40,207 nucleotides of DNA from Halothiobacillus sp. (GTDB lineage Bacteria > Pseudomonadota > Gammaproteobacteria > Halothiobacillales > Halothiobacillaceae): assembly GCA_020061705.1 (NCBI GenBank), contig JAGUXT010000011.1, positions 1 to 40,207 of the forward strand, read 5' to 3'. A program made the translations under genes and the position numbers. Below, piece after piece: positions 1 to 6,709 of this stretch; the first letter of the stretch is position 1, and each line of letters begins with the position of its first letter. The notes under the pieces were generated by a model. The model did no database searches, was not told the DNA's origin, and worked only from the letters and a program-made list of their open reading frames with translations.

Positions 1-1
1 C

Positions 2-103
2 CCGCGCTACCAGGTGCTCAATGCCAGCAAGGCACAGATTCGCCTAGCCGCCTTGTACACCGAAGCCTGGATGAGAACTTTTACTGATGATTGCTTTGTA
101 TGA
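2..103 (+). CDS. C-terminal end of an unknown protein (5' truncated by window edge)
   Basis: An open frame enters from the left edge and ends at the TGA at 101-103, giving about 33 residues with ordinary protein composition (a segment reading QIRLAALYTEAW). Its stop overlaps the GAGG ribosome-binding site (102-105) of the following cytochrome c gene, which is typical of adjacent genes in one operon. The other forward frames over this stretch read less like protein or meet a stop. Too little is present to name a family, so the upstream gene remains unidentified. Confidence 0.5.
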   Translation, partial: PRYQVLNASKAQIRLAALYTEAWMRTFTDDCFV

Positions 104-111
104 GGTGCATG

Positions 112-888
112 ATGCGTAACTCCCTACCTTTTTTGCTTGGCGTTCTAAGTGTCGCGATGAGCGGAACCCTATGCGCCGCCGATACAGTACCAAATCCTCA
201 ATCCGTAGTTGTCACCGTGAGCAAGCACGGTGGAGCCACTCAAGTTCAAATGCTTGAAGGTCACACACACTTGAGCCCCGCCGTACCCTGGACGCCTGCA
301 CGGGTGTCACAGGCGTTGCGCGAAATGCCCAAGCCCAATGAGCAACGCGGTAAAGCTTTGCATGGCGAAATGTTTTGTGCGTCTTGTCACGGTGTTGCGG
401 GTGAGTCGCTTAGCGACAACTGGCCTTCGCTTGCGGGGCAACGAGCTGAGTACACCTACAAAATGCTGCTCGATTATCAATCCGGCCTACGTCATGAAAA
501 TGAGACCGCTTCCATTATGAAAGCTGAAGCCGAGTTATTAACCAAGCAGGACATGGCGGATTTGGCGGCGTTTTATTCGGCACAGCCCTTGCCCGAAGCA
601 ACTCATATCGCCGATGCGGCGACCACTAGGATGATTCGCAAAGGTGAAGCTTCTCGCCTTGTTACGCCCTGTGCATCATGTCACGGGCTGCACGGTCAGG
701 GCGGTATTAATGAGTCGCCCGCTTTGGCAGGCTTGTCACGGGATTATTTCATCCGCACCATGCAGCATTTCCGTGATGGCAAGCGCAACAATGACTCGGT
801 ACAGGCCATGCGCGCGTTCGCAACGCCGTTGACTGATGCGGAAATCATTGCTTTGGCGGATTATTACGCGCCTGTTGCGGATAAATAG
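112..888 (+). CDS. Periplasmic dihaem cytochrome c (c4/c553-like)
   Basis: Predicted electron carrier in the periplasm. The 258-residue product begins with a Sec signal peptide (hydrophobic residues about 6-20, likely cleavage after the CAA at 21-23) and has two CASCH haem-c motifs, at residues 89-93 and 187-191. Each motif is followed by the G-x-x-G and P-S/A-L-A-G pattern of class I cytochromes of the c4/c553 type, so it looks like two tandem cytochrome domains. Methionines that could be sixth haem ligands lie after each motif, but I cannot assign them. ATG 112 is preferred because GAGG at 102-105 is 6 bp upstream; ATGs further upstream would overlap this site. A terminator follows at 916-938. 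Candidate partners are sulfur-oxidation enzymes or a terminal oxidase, which is inference from the sulfur genes elsewhere in the window. Confidence 0.88.
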   Translation: MRNSLPFLLGVLSVAMSGTLCAADTVPNPQSVVVTVSKHGGATQVQMLEGHTHLSPAVPWTPARVSQALREMPKPNEQRGKALHGEMFCASCHGVAGESLSDNWPSLAGQRAEYTYKMLLDYQSGLRHENETASIMKAEAELLTKQDMADLAAFYSAQPLPEATHIADAATTRMIRKGEASRLVTPCASCHGLHGQGGINESPALAGLSRDYFIRTMQHFRDGKRNNDSVQAMRAFATPLTDAEIIALADYYAPVADK

Positions 889-915
889 GCGGCTTTTGGG
901 CACGCACTTTGTCCC

Positions 916-938
916 AAGGCTCCGCAAGGAGCCTTTTT
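916..938 (+). terminator. Rho-independent terminator after cytochrome c
   Basis: The stem AAGGCTCC (916-923) pairs with GGAGCCTT (928-935) across a GCAA tetraloop, and the T run continues to 938. It lies 27 bp after the cytochrome stop, in the gap to the convergent PhnD-like gene. Confidence 0.85.
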
Positions 939-1008
939 GCGTGGTTAATTTATCGAAAAGTCCCCGCCACCAAAGCAAGGGGGGATATGGAATGCCGCAA
1001 GCTTACGG

Positions 1009-1845
1009 TTAATTCCAGCCGTAGGTGTTTTGGCTGAGTACCTTTTCAAAACCCTTGAGTGCGTCGGGTTTGACTTCAGTCCAGATTGCTTTGCTTGGGT
1101 CGTCTCCATTCACGCCGACCTTGTTCAGCGCTTGCAGTAGGGGGTCGCTCGCTGGGTTGGCGGTGGAAAGGTGTTTCGCCAGGGCATTGCGTTTTTCCGC
1201 GCTGAGTTTGTCGCTTGCGGTCAATACATAGCCCGGAAGCGGGGCGAGCTTGTAAACAACGCGCAGCTTGGCTTGGGTCGCTTGGTCAAATTTGTTTTGA
1301 TAGACACTGGCAGGAAGCACAGCGGCATCGCATTCACCGCTAAGCAGCTTTTGTGGTTTCCTGGCTTGATCGTCGAACATCCGCAGATCGGGCTGCTGCA
1401 TGGGATTGGGGAATTGTTCGAGAAAAATCAGCGTGGACAGGGTGGGGGATGCCTTGACGCATACTGCACGATTGATGAGTTGTTCAGCAGAATGGATGGT
1501 GGTGTTGCTGGCCGGAACGACCACGAGATAATCAAGGGTGGCTTGGGCTTCGGCAACTGGCTTGTGCAAGCCCTTGGCGATACGCCATGCCGCCGCGTGA
1601 GGGCCATCGACGATCAGGTCGTATTGCCCCTTGCGCAAGGCTTGTGGATAGTCTTGGCAGCTGACCGGTGCGACATAATGCACGGGTTCGCCCAGCTCCT
1701 TGCTGAGCAGTTTGGCCAGCGCCGTATAGTTTTTGTTGAGTTCGGTGCGATCGACAATGGAGGGTGATCCGGAAAGGACGAGGTCGGCGTGAGCCGGCAG
1801 GGTGATGACGAGGGCCAGGTACACATACAGGTTCTTGAATTTCAT
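1009..1845 (-). CDS. PhnD/SsuA-like periplasmic substrate-binding protein (orphan)
   Basis: A 278-residue protein with a Sec signal peptide (residues 1-20, ending PAHA). The fold type is that of PhnD-like phosphate/phosphonate-binding proteins: an early LVLSGSPS strand, the pattern N-Y-T-A-L-A-K-L-L-S near residue 40, then YDLIVDGPHAAAWR near 80 and GECDAAVLPASV near 175. Such proteins usually deliver a small oxyanion or organic ligand to an ABC transporter, but no permease or ATPase gene lies next to it here. It may therefore work with a distant transporter or as the sensing part of a signalling system. The ligand cannot be read from the sequence. The start is supported by GGAG about 11 bp upstream. 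It converges on the cytochrome c gene. Confidence 0.75.
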   Translation of the reverse strand: MKFKNLYVYLALVITLPAHADLVLSGSPSIVDRTELNKNYTALAKLLSKELGEPVHYVAPVSCQDYPQALRKGQYDLIVDGPHAAAWRIAKGLHKPVAEAQATLDYLVVVPASNTTIHSAEQLINRAVCVKASPTLSTLIFLEQFPNPMQQPDLRMFDDQARKPQKLLSGECDAAVLPASVYQNKFDQATQAKLRVVYKLAPLPGYVLTASDKLSAEKRNALAKHLSTANPASDPLLQALNKVGVNGDDPSKAIWTEVKPDALKGFEKVLSQNTYGWN

Positions 1846-2088
1846 AACTCGGTGCGCTCCTTAATGAGTGAGCAGGTTTTAAGGAAGCTCTGAAAAATTC
1901 GGAGCATCCCAAAGGGCAAGGAAGTTATCGAAATACTTCATGCGGGCAGATGGCATTCTCAGGGAGATATGTGACAACTCCATGTTTTTTAAAGAAATGA
2001 TATGGGTTGTTTTATCTTGTGGTGTGCAGCCTGGAGAGCAGGCGCTTGTGCTAGGCTTGCCACCTTCCGGGGTGTTTTGTATTTCTTA
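1846..2088. other. Intergenic stretch before the mtn operon
   Basis: This stretch, together with the element at 2089-2193 and the mtnB leader to 2219, makes a 374-bp gap between the divergent PhnD-like gene and mtnB. It should hold promoters for both, but I could not find a pair of -35 and -10 boxes convincing enough to call. A forward open frame starting at 1940 crosses the mobile element and runs into mtnB in another frame; I regard it as non-coding. Confidence 0.4.
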
Positions 2089-2193
2089 TAGGACTTACGC
2101 AAAACCGCCCCAGCGGCGTTCAAGCGCCTCGCCGTACTTCGGTGTACTGTCTTCGGCGCTTTGCCTTGCTGGAACACTTTTGCGTAAGTCCTA
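2089..2193 (+). mobile_element. MITE-like element, copy 1 (105 bp, intact termini)
   Basis: The ends are perfect 16-bp inverted repeats: TAGGACTTACGCAAAA at 2089-2104 and TTTTGCGTAAGTCCTA at 2178-2193. The element is flanked by the direct repeat TCTTA (2084-2088 and 2194-2198), a 5-bp target-site duplication. The interior is also partly self-complementary: CCAGCGGCGTTCAAGCGCC on the left resembles the complement of GGCGCTTTGCCTTGCTGG on the right. It is far too short to encode a transposase, so it must be moved in trans. It ends 21 bp (including the duplication) before the mtnB start. Related copies lie at 6609-6694 and 14347-14451. Confidence 0.9.
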
Positions 2194-2219
2194 TCTTAAA
2201 CAAGAGGGAGAGGCTGAAA

Positions 2220-2828
2220 TTGCTACAGTTGATGTTGAGTCAGTCCTTGATGGATGCGGGGCGATTTTTCTTTTCACGCGGCTGGGTTCCTGCCACCAGT
2301 AGTAATTTTTCCGTGCGCCTGGACGAAGAGCGTGCGCTGTTGACGGTATCCGGGCGGCATAAGGGCAAGCTGACGGAGGAGGATTTTCTGCGTGTTGCGA
2401 TTGATAGCGGTTTTTCGCTGGATGTGGGCAAGCGCCCTTCGGCTGAGACCTTGTTGCATACGCAGATTTATGTGCGCGAGCCGGATGTGGGTTGCGTGCT
2501 GCATACGCATTCGATGCCCGCAACCGTGCTGTCGCGCCTGACTGAGGGCGTGCTGCTGCTGGAAGGTTATGAGCTTGCCAAGGCATTTCCTGGTGTGGAC
2601 AGTCATGAGGCCAGTTTGAGCATACCGGTGTTTGCCAATGATCAGGATATTCCGCGTTTGGCGGCGGCGGTGGATGCGTGGATCAATCGGCATGGCCTGC
2701 CTGTGGGCTATTTGATTGAAGGACACGGGTTGTACACCTGGGGTGCGACGGTGGACGATGCGGTGCGCCATGTCGAGGCGCTGGAGTTTATGCTGGAGTG
2801 TGAGCTTTGGTTGCGGAGGGTAGGCTGA
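2220..2828 (+). CDS. mtnB: Methylthioribulose-1-phosphate dehydratase
   Basis: Methionine-salvage enzyme that dehydrates 5-methylthioribulose 1-phosphate to the 2,3-diketo intermediate in the cytosol. It belongs to the class II aldolase/adducin fold. Visible landmarks are the S-N-F-S-V-R motif near residue 25, the zinc-ligand HTHSMP near 95 and the EGHGLYTWG motif near 170, which carries a further histidine. The open frame begins inside the mobile element at 2142, but TTG at 2220 is preferred: GAGGGAGAGG (2204-2213) lies 6 bp upstream and the resulting 202 residues match the usual family length of about 200. ATG 2232 is the alternative but is too far from the site. The stop overlaps the mtnD start in TGATG. 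Confidence 0.9.
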   Translation: MLQLMLSQSLMDAGRFFFSRGWVPATSSNFSVRLDEERALLTVSGRHKGKLTEEDFLRVAIDSGFSLDVGKRPSAETLLHTQIYVREPDVGCVLHTHSMPATVLSRLTEGVLLLEGYELAKAFPGVDSHEASLSIPVFANDQDIPRLAAAVDAWINRHGLPVGYLIEGHGLYTWGATVDDAVRHVEALEFMLECELWLRRVG

Positions 2829-3379
2829 TGTCGGAGTTACGGATTTTTGATGCGATGAATCCTGGGCTGGATGCGGTGGTTGTGCGCGAACATGCGCTGA
2901 TTGCGCAACAACTTGCCGCGATTGGGGTGCTTTTCGAGTTTTGGGAGGCAAGCCGTCCTTTGTCTGAAGATGCCGATCAGGACGAGGTGCTGGAGGCTTA
3001 CAGGAGTGATGTCGCGCGGCTGAATGCCGAGTACGGTTTCAAGTCGGTGGATGTGGTGAGCCTGCGTGCCGATCACCCGCAAAAGAAGGCGATGCGTACC
3101 AGGTTTTTAAGCGAGCATACGCACGACGATTTTGAGGTGCGCTTTTTTGTCGATGGGCAAGGAATGTTTTATTTGCATGTCGCTGACAAGGTTTACGCGG
3201 TGTTGTGTACGCAGGGCGATCTGATTTCGGTGCCATCCGGTGTAACGCATTGGTTTGATATGGGGGGGCAGCCGAATTTTAAGTGCATCCGCTTTTTCAC
3301 CGTGCCGGAGGGCTGGGTCGGGCATTTCACGAATAGTGGGGTGGATAAATCCATTCCAAGCCTGGATGAGCTGGTTTAG
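2828..3379 (+). CDS. mtnD: Acireductone dioxygenase
   Basis: Oxidises the acireductone of the methionine-salvage pathway to 2-keto-4-methylthiobutyrate and formate (iron form). A nickel form of the same protein makes an off-pathway product, and sequence cannot tell which metal is used. The 183-residue cupin has the metal ligands His97, His99 and Glu103 in HTHDDFE and His141 in GVTHWF, one residue later than the numbering reported for the Klebsiella enzyme. The ATG at 2828 overlaps the mtnB stop by one base, so translation is probably coupled. A 61-bp perfect palindrome separates it from mtnC. Confidence 0.93.
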   Translation: MSELRIFDAMNPGLDAVVVREHALIAQQLAAIGVLFEFWEASRPLSEDADQDEVLEAYRSDVARLNAEYGFKSVDVVSLRADHPQKKAMRTRFLSEHTHDDFEVRFFVDGQGMFYLHVADKVYAVLCTQGDLISVPSGVTHWFDMGGQPNFKCIRFFTVPEGWVGHFTNSGVDKSIPSLDELV

Positions 3380-3390
3380 TTTTTTTGCCG

Positions 3391-3451
3391 TTGTAGGTGC
3401 GACAAATTCGCACAATTTTGGCGTGTTTGTGCGAATTTGTCGCACCTACAA
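3391..3451. repeat. 61-bp REP-like palindrome between mtnD and mtnC
   Basis: A 25-bp arm at 3391-3415, beginning TTGTAGGTGCGACAAATTCG, is perfectly complementary to 3427-3451 across an 11-bp loop. No T run follows the right arm, so it is not a classical terminator. The GTAGGTGCG...CGCACCTAC ends resemble REP-type sequences common in proteobacteria. It lies 11 bp after the mtnD stop and 27 bp before mtnC. Confidence 0.85.
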
Positions 3452-3478
3452 AAGCCTTGGCAGGATGGGAGCTAAGAC

Positions 3479-4183
3479 ATGATTAAAGCCATTGTGACCG
3501 ACATTGAAGGTACAACGTCGAGCATCGACTTTGTGCACAAAACGCTTTTTCCCTATGCGCAAGAGTATTTGGCAGAATTTGTGCGCACCCATCTGGGCAA
3601 CCCTGAGGTGCAGGAGCAGCTTGCTGCGGTAGAGCGCGAGTTGGGTGAGGCTCATCTTTCGCTTGATGAAGCACTGGCGCATCTGGCTGAGTGGATGGGA
3701 GAAGATCGCAAGCTGACACCGCTCAAGGTGCTGCAAGGTTTGGTGTGGGAGCAGGGTTATCGGCAGGGCGATTTCACCGGGCATGTCTATCAGGACGCAG
3801 TGGATGGTTTGCGCCGCTGGCATGAGCAGGGCTTGCGTTTGTATGTGTATTCGTCCGGGTCGGTGCAGGCGCAGAAGCTGTTGTTTGCACATTCGGATGC
3901 CGGAGATTTGACGGCGCTGTTTTCCGGCTATTTCGATACCACCATCGGTGCAAAGCGGGAGGTGGCTGCGTATCGTTTGATTGTCGAGGCGCTGGAGCTT
4001 GCACCGCATGAGATCGTGTTTCTGTCCGACATTCCGGCCGAGTTGGTGGCGGCCAAGGCGGCTGGGATGCAGGCGATTGGCCTGGCGCGGCACGCGCAGC
4101 CGATGTCGATGGACGCGGCAGCTTTTGGGTGGTGTCGGGATTTTGAGGATGTGGAAACACTTTTACGGCAAAACGCCGATTAG
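3479..4183 (+). CDS. mtnC: Enolase-phosphatase E1 (2,3-diketo-5-methylthiopentyl-1-phosphate enolase/phosphatase)
   Basis: Bifunctional HAD-superfamily enzyme that enolises and then dephosphorylates the MtnB product to give the acireductone used by MtnD. The 234-residue protein starts MIKAIVTDIEGTTSSIDFV, containing the HAD nucleophile motif D-x-E-G-T-T of this family. A serine motif (YSSGSVQAQK) follows near residue 125 and the acidic motif (FLSDIPAEL) near 180. It is the third gene of mtnB-mtnD-mtnC, which covers three successive chemical steps of the salvage pathway. mtnA and mtnP are not in the window. The gene converges on the truncated haemoglobin gene with a 4-bp gap. Confidence 0.93.
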   Translation: MIKAIVTDIEGTTSSIDFVHKTLFPYAQEYLAEFVRTHLGNPEVQEQLAAVERELGEAHLSLDEALAHLAEWMGEDRKLTPLKVLQGLVWEQGYRQGDFTGHVYQDAVDGLRRWHEQGLRLYVYSSGSVQAQKLLFAHSDAGDLTALFSGYFDTTIGAKREVAAYRLIVEALELAPHEIVFLSDIPAELVAAKAAGMQAIGLARHAQPMSMDAAAFGWCRDFEDVETLLRQNAD

Positions 4184-4187
4184 CGCA

Positions 4188-4583
4188 TCAATCAAGCCGA
4201 TTGCGCATGTGATCGGCCACGCTCCATAGTGATTGATACAGCTCTTCACGGAACACCGGGTCTTCGACCGTTTGATCGAGAGCGTGGCGCATGCAGTGCA
4301 TCCATTGGTCGCGCATATTGGTATCCACGGCGATTTGCATGTGGCGCATACGCAGACGCGGGTGGCCGTGGCGCTCCATGAACAACTGAGGGCCGCCCAG
4401 CCAGCCGGATATAAATTCGAACAGCTTTTGTTCGGCTTCGTCCACGTCACGATGAATCGCAAGCAGCTCGCGCACGCTGGGTAGCTCGCGCATGGCGCTG
4501 TACATGCTTACGGTCAGGCGGCGCACACCGGCCTCGCCACCGATTTTTGAATAGGCTGTGATTTGCGGGATAACCTGATTCAT
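4188..4583 (-). CDS. Group II truncated haemoglobin
   Basis: A 131-residue 2-on-2 globin that binds haem and O2, and possibly NO or sulfide. Group II features are visible: the SGWLGGPQLF segment, the RHGHPRLRMRH stretch leading to the proximal histidine in RHMQI, and the invariant Trp (position G8) in RDQWMHCM. A tyrosine in SMYSAM is a candidate for B10. Length fits the family. GAGG lies about 10 bp before the ATG. It is transcribed divergently from typA, sharing a 113-bp promoter region. In a sulfur oxidiser a role in oxygen or NO handling is plausible but is inference. Confidence 0.88.
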   Translation of the reverse strand: MNQVIPQITAYSKIGGEAGVRRLTVSMYSAMRELPSVRELLAIHRDVDEAEQKLFEFISGWLGGPQLFMERHGHPRLRMRHMQIAVDTNMRDQWMHCMRHALDQTVEDPVFREELYQSLWSVADHMRNRLD

Positions 4584-4638
4584 GGCGTCAATGCCTCATT
4601 GAATAAATTTATGAAATATCATTTTAGCTTGTAATCCG

Positions 4639-4644
4639 TATAAT
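4639..4644 (+). promoter_or_regulatory. Candidate -10 box of the typA promoter
   Basis: A perfect TATAAT lies 52 bp before the typA start in the AT-rich gap between the divergent trHb and typA genes. No good -35 hexamer sits 16-18 bp upstream (ATATCA at 4616-4621), so it would depend on the strong -10 or on an activator. Confidence 0.4.
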
Positions 4645-4696
4645 CGCGCACCAACTTACCCCTCCACAGCCTTTTTTAGCTTTCTGAGACTTTCTT

Positions 4697-6535
4697 GTGA
4701 TTAAAAATCTACGCAATATCGCCATCATCGCGCACGTTGACCATGGCAAAACCACCCTCGTTGACCAACTTCTGCGTCAATCAGGTACTTTCGGCGAGCG
4801 TGAACAGCTTGGCGAACGCATCATGGACTCCAACGACATTGAAAAGGAGCGTGGCATTACCATTCTGGCCAAGAACACAGCGATTCGCTGGACCAGCCCG
4901 GAAGGTGAGGAGTACCGCATCAATATCGTGGACACCCCAGGTCACGCCGACTTCGGTGGTGAAGTCGAACGCGTATTGTCGATGGTGGACTCGGTGCTGC
5001 TGCTGGTGGATGCCGTTGGTGGCCCAATGCCGCAAACCCGCTTCGTTACCCAAAAAGCCTTCCAGCATGGTCTGAAGCCGATTGTGGTGATTAACAAGAT
5101 TGACCGCCCAGGCTCGCGTCCGGATTGGGTGGTTGACCAAGTGTTTGACTTGTTCGCCAACCTGGGTGCGACCGATGAGCAACTGGATTTCCCGATTGTT
5201 TATGCTTCGGCCTTGAATGGTTACGCCAGCCTCGACAAAACCGTGCGCGAAGGCGACATGACACCGTTGTACGAGGCGATTATTAAAAATGTCGCTGCGC
5301 CGGATGTTGACCCTGAAGGCCCGTTCCAGCTTCAAGTGTCGAGCCTGGATTACAACTCATTTATGGGTGTAATTGGAGTCGGTAAAATCTCACGCGGAAA
5401 AATTACGGCCAACTCACAAGTGAAGGTGATTGATCGTGAAGGCAATATCCGTGCGGGTCGTATGTTGAAGCTGATGGGTTTCCACGGTCTTGATCGTATC
5501 GAAGTACAGGAAGCGCAAGCGGGCGACATTATTGCGTTCTCCGGCCTTGATCCGCTGTACATTTCCGACACCGTGTGTGATCCGGATAATGTCGAAATGC
5601 TGCCGCCATTGAGCGTTGATGAACCAACCGTAAGCATGATGTTCCAGGTGAACACCTCGCCATTTGCGGGCAAGGAAGGCAAGTTTGTCACCAGCCGCCA
5701 GATTCGTGACCGCCTGCACAAGGAACTGGTGCATAACGTGGCACTGCGCGTTGAAGACATGGACGGCTCCGACAAATTCCGTGTCTCCGGGCGTGGTGAA
5801 CTGCATCTTTCGGTCTTGATCGAAAACATGCGTCGTGAAGGCTTTGAGATGGGTGTGGGTCGCCCCGAGGTCATCATTCATGAAGTCAATGGTGTGAAGG
5901 AAGAGCCCTACGAGCAGCTGGTGGTGGATATCGAAGAGCAGCACCAGGGCACCATCATGGAGAAGCTTGGAATCCGTCGCGGCGAGCTTAAAAACATGGA
6001 GCCGGATGGCAAGGGTCGCGTGCGTTTGGAGTACATCATTCCCTCACGCGGTTTGATCGGCTTCCGCACCGAGTTTTTGACTTCAACCCAGGGCACCGGT
6101 TTGATGTTCTCTGTTTTCGATCATTACGGTGAGTACCGCCCCGGAACCATCGGTCAGCGCATTAACGGCGTGCTGATTGCCAACGAAACCGGCAAGGCGC
6201 TGGGCTTCGCGATTTTCGGACTGCAAGAGCGTGGTCGTATGTTCATTGGTCATGGCGAAGAGGTCTATGAAGGCCAGGTGATCGGTATTCACTCGCGTGA
6301 CAACGATTTGACCGTGAACGCGCTCAAGGGTAAAAAGCTGACCAACATGCGTGCTTCGGGTACGGATGAGGCGATTACCCTGGTTCCGCCGATTCGCTAT
6401 ACCCTGGAGCAATCACTGGAATTCATTGATGATGATGAACTGGTTGAAGTTACGCCCAAGTCGGTGCGTATCCGTAAGAAGTACTTGACCGAAAACGAGC
6501 GCAAGCGTTTTGGTCGTGGTTCGTCCAGCGAGTAA
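4697..6535 (+). CDS. typA: Ribosome-associated translational GTPase TypA/BipA
   Basis: Elongation-factor-like GTPase that binds the ribosome and assists 50S assembly and stress or cold adaptation. The 612-residue length is close to the E. coli 607. G motifs are visible: AHVDHGKTT (P-loop, near residue 11), a switch region with [22 protein letters not shown] near 80, and [10 protein letters not shown] near 135. Domain II, EF-G-like domains and the BipA C-terminal domain follow. The start is GTG at 4697, directly before [12 protein letters not shown]. The Shine-Dalgarno sequence is weak. A terminator follows at 6577-6607, and element copy 2 is inserted at its T run. Confidence 0.96.
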   Translation: MIKNLRNIAIIAHVDHGKTTLVDQLLRQSGTFGEREQLGERIMDSNDIEKERGITILAKNTAIRWTSPEGEEYRINIVDTPGHADFGGEVERVLSMVDSVLLLVDAVGGPMPQTRFVTQKAFQHGLKPIVVINKIDRPGSRPDWVVDQVFDLFANLGATDEQLDFPIVYASALNGYASLDKTVREGDMTPLYEAIIKNVAAPDVDPEGPFQLQVSSLDYNSFMGVIGVGKISRGKITANSQVKVIDREGNIRAGRMLKLMGFHGLDRIEVQEAQAGDIIAFSGLDPLYISDTVCDPDNVEMLPPLSVDEPTVSMMFQVNTSPFAGKEGKFVTSRQIRDRLHKELVHNVALRVEDMDGSDKFRVSGRGELHLSVLIENMRREGFEMGVGRPEVIIHEVNGVKEEPYEQLVVDIEEQHQGTIMEKLGIRRGELKNMEPDGKGRVRLEYIIPSRGLIGFRTEFLTSTQGTGLMFSVFDHYGEYRPGTIGQRINGVLIANETGKALGFAIFGLQERGRMFIGHGEEVYEGQVIGIHSRDNDLTVNALKGKKLTNMRASGTDEAITLVPPIRYTLEQSLEFIDDDELVEVTPKSVRIRKKYLTENERKRFGRGSSSE

Positions 6536-6576
6536 TTTCGTGCCGCGTTGAAGTTTCGTATTGGAACGTGATGAAG

Positions 6577-6607
6577 GAACCCGGCTTGTCCGGGTTCTTG
6601 TTTTTTT
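6577..6607 (+). terminator. Rho-independent terminator of typA
   Basis: GAACCCGG (6577-6584) pairs with CCGGGTTC (6590-6597) and is followed by TTGTTTTTTT to 6607. The left copy of the TTTTG target duplication of the mobile element (6604-6608) is part of this T run. Confidence 0.88.
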
Positions 6608-6608
6608 G

Positions 6609-6694
6609 TAGGACTTACGCAAAACCGCCTCGCCGTGCTCGGTTGTAATGCCTTCGGCGCTTTGCCTTGCTGGAACACTTTTGCGGAAGTCCTA
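6609..6694 (+). mobile_element. MITE-like element, copy 2 (86 bp, internally deleted)
   Basis: Left terminus TAGGACTTACGCAAAA (6609-6624) and right terminus TTTTGCGGAAGTCCTA (6679-6694, one change from copy 1). It is flanked by the direct repeat TTTTG (6604-6608 and 6695-6699). Compared with copy 1 it lacks 19 bp of the left interior, between the CCGCC and TCGCC segments, which fits slippage between short GCC repeats. The right-hand duplication TTTTG is directly continued by GAG to form the ffh ribosome-binding site. Confidence 0.88.
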
Positions 6695-6709
6695 TTTTGG
6701 AGTGGTTAC

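Noticed and set aside
1940-2302. 120-residue plus-strand open frame across element copy 1
   Set aside because: Runs through the mobile element and into mtnB in the wrong frame; no ribosome-binding site or motif.
2274-2951. 225-residue minus-strand open frame
   Set aside because: Shadow of mtnB/mtnD on the opposite strand; rich in His, Arg and Gln with no family features.
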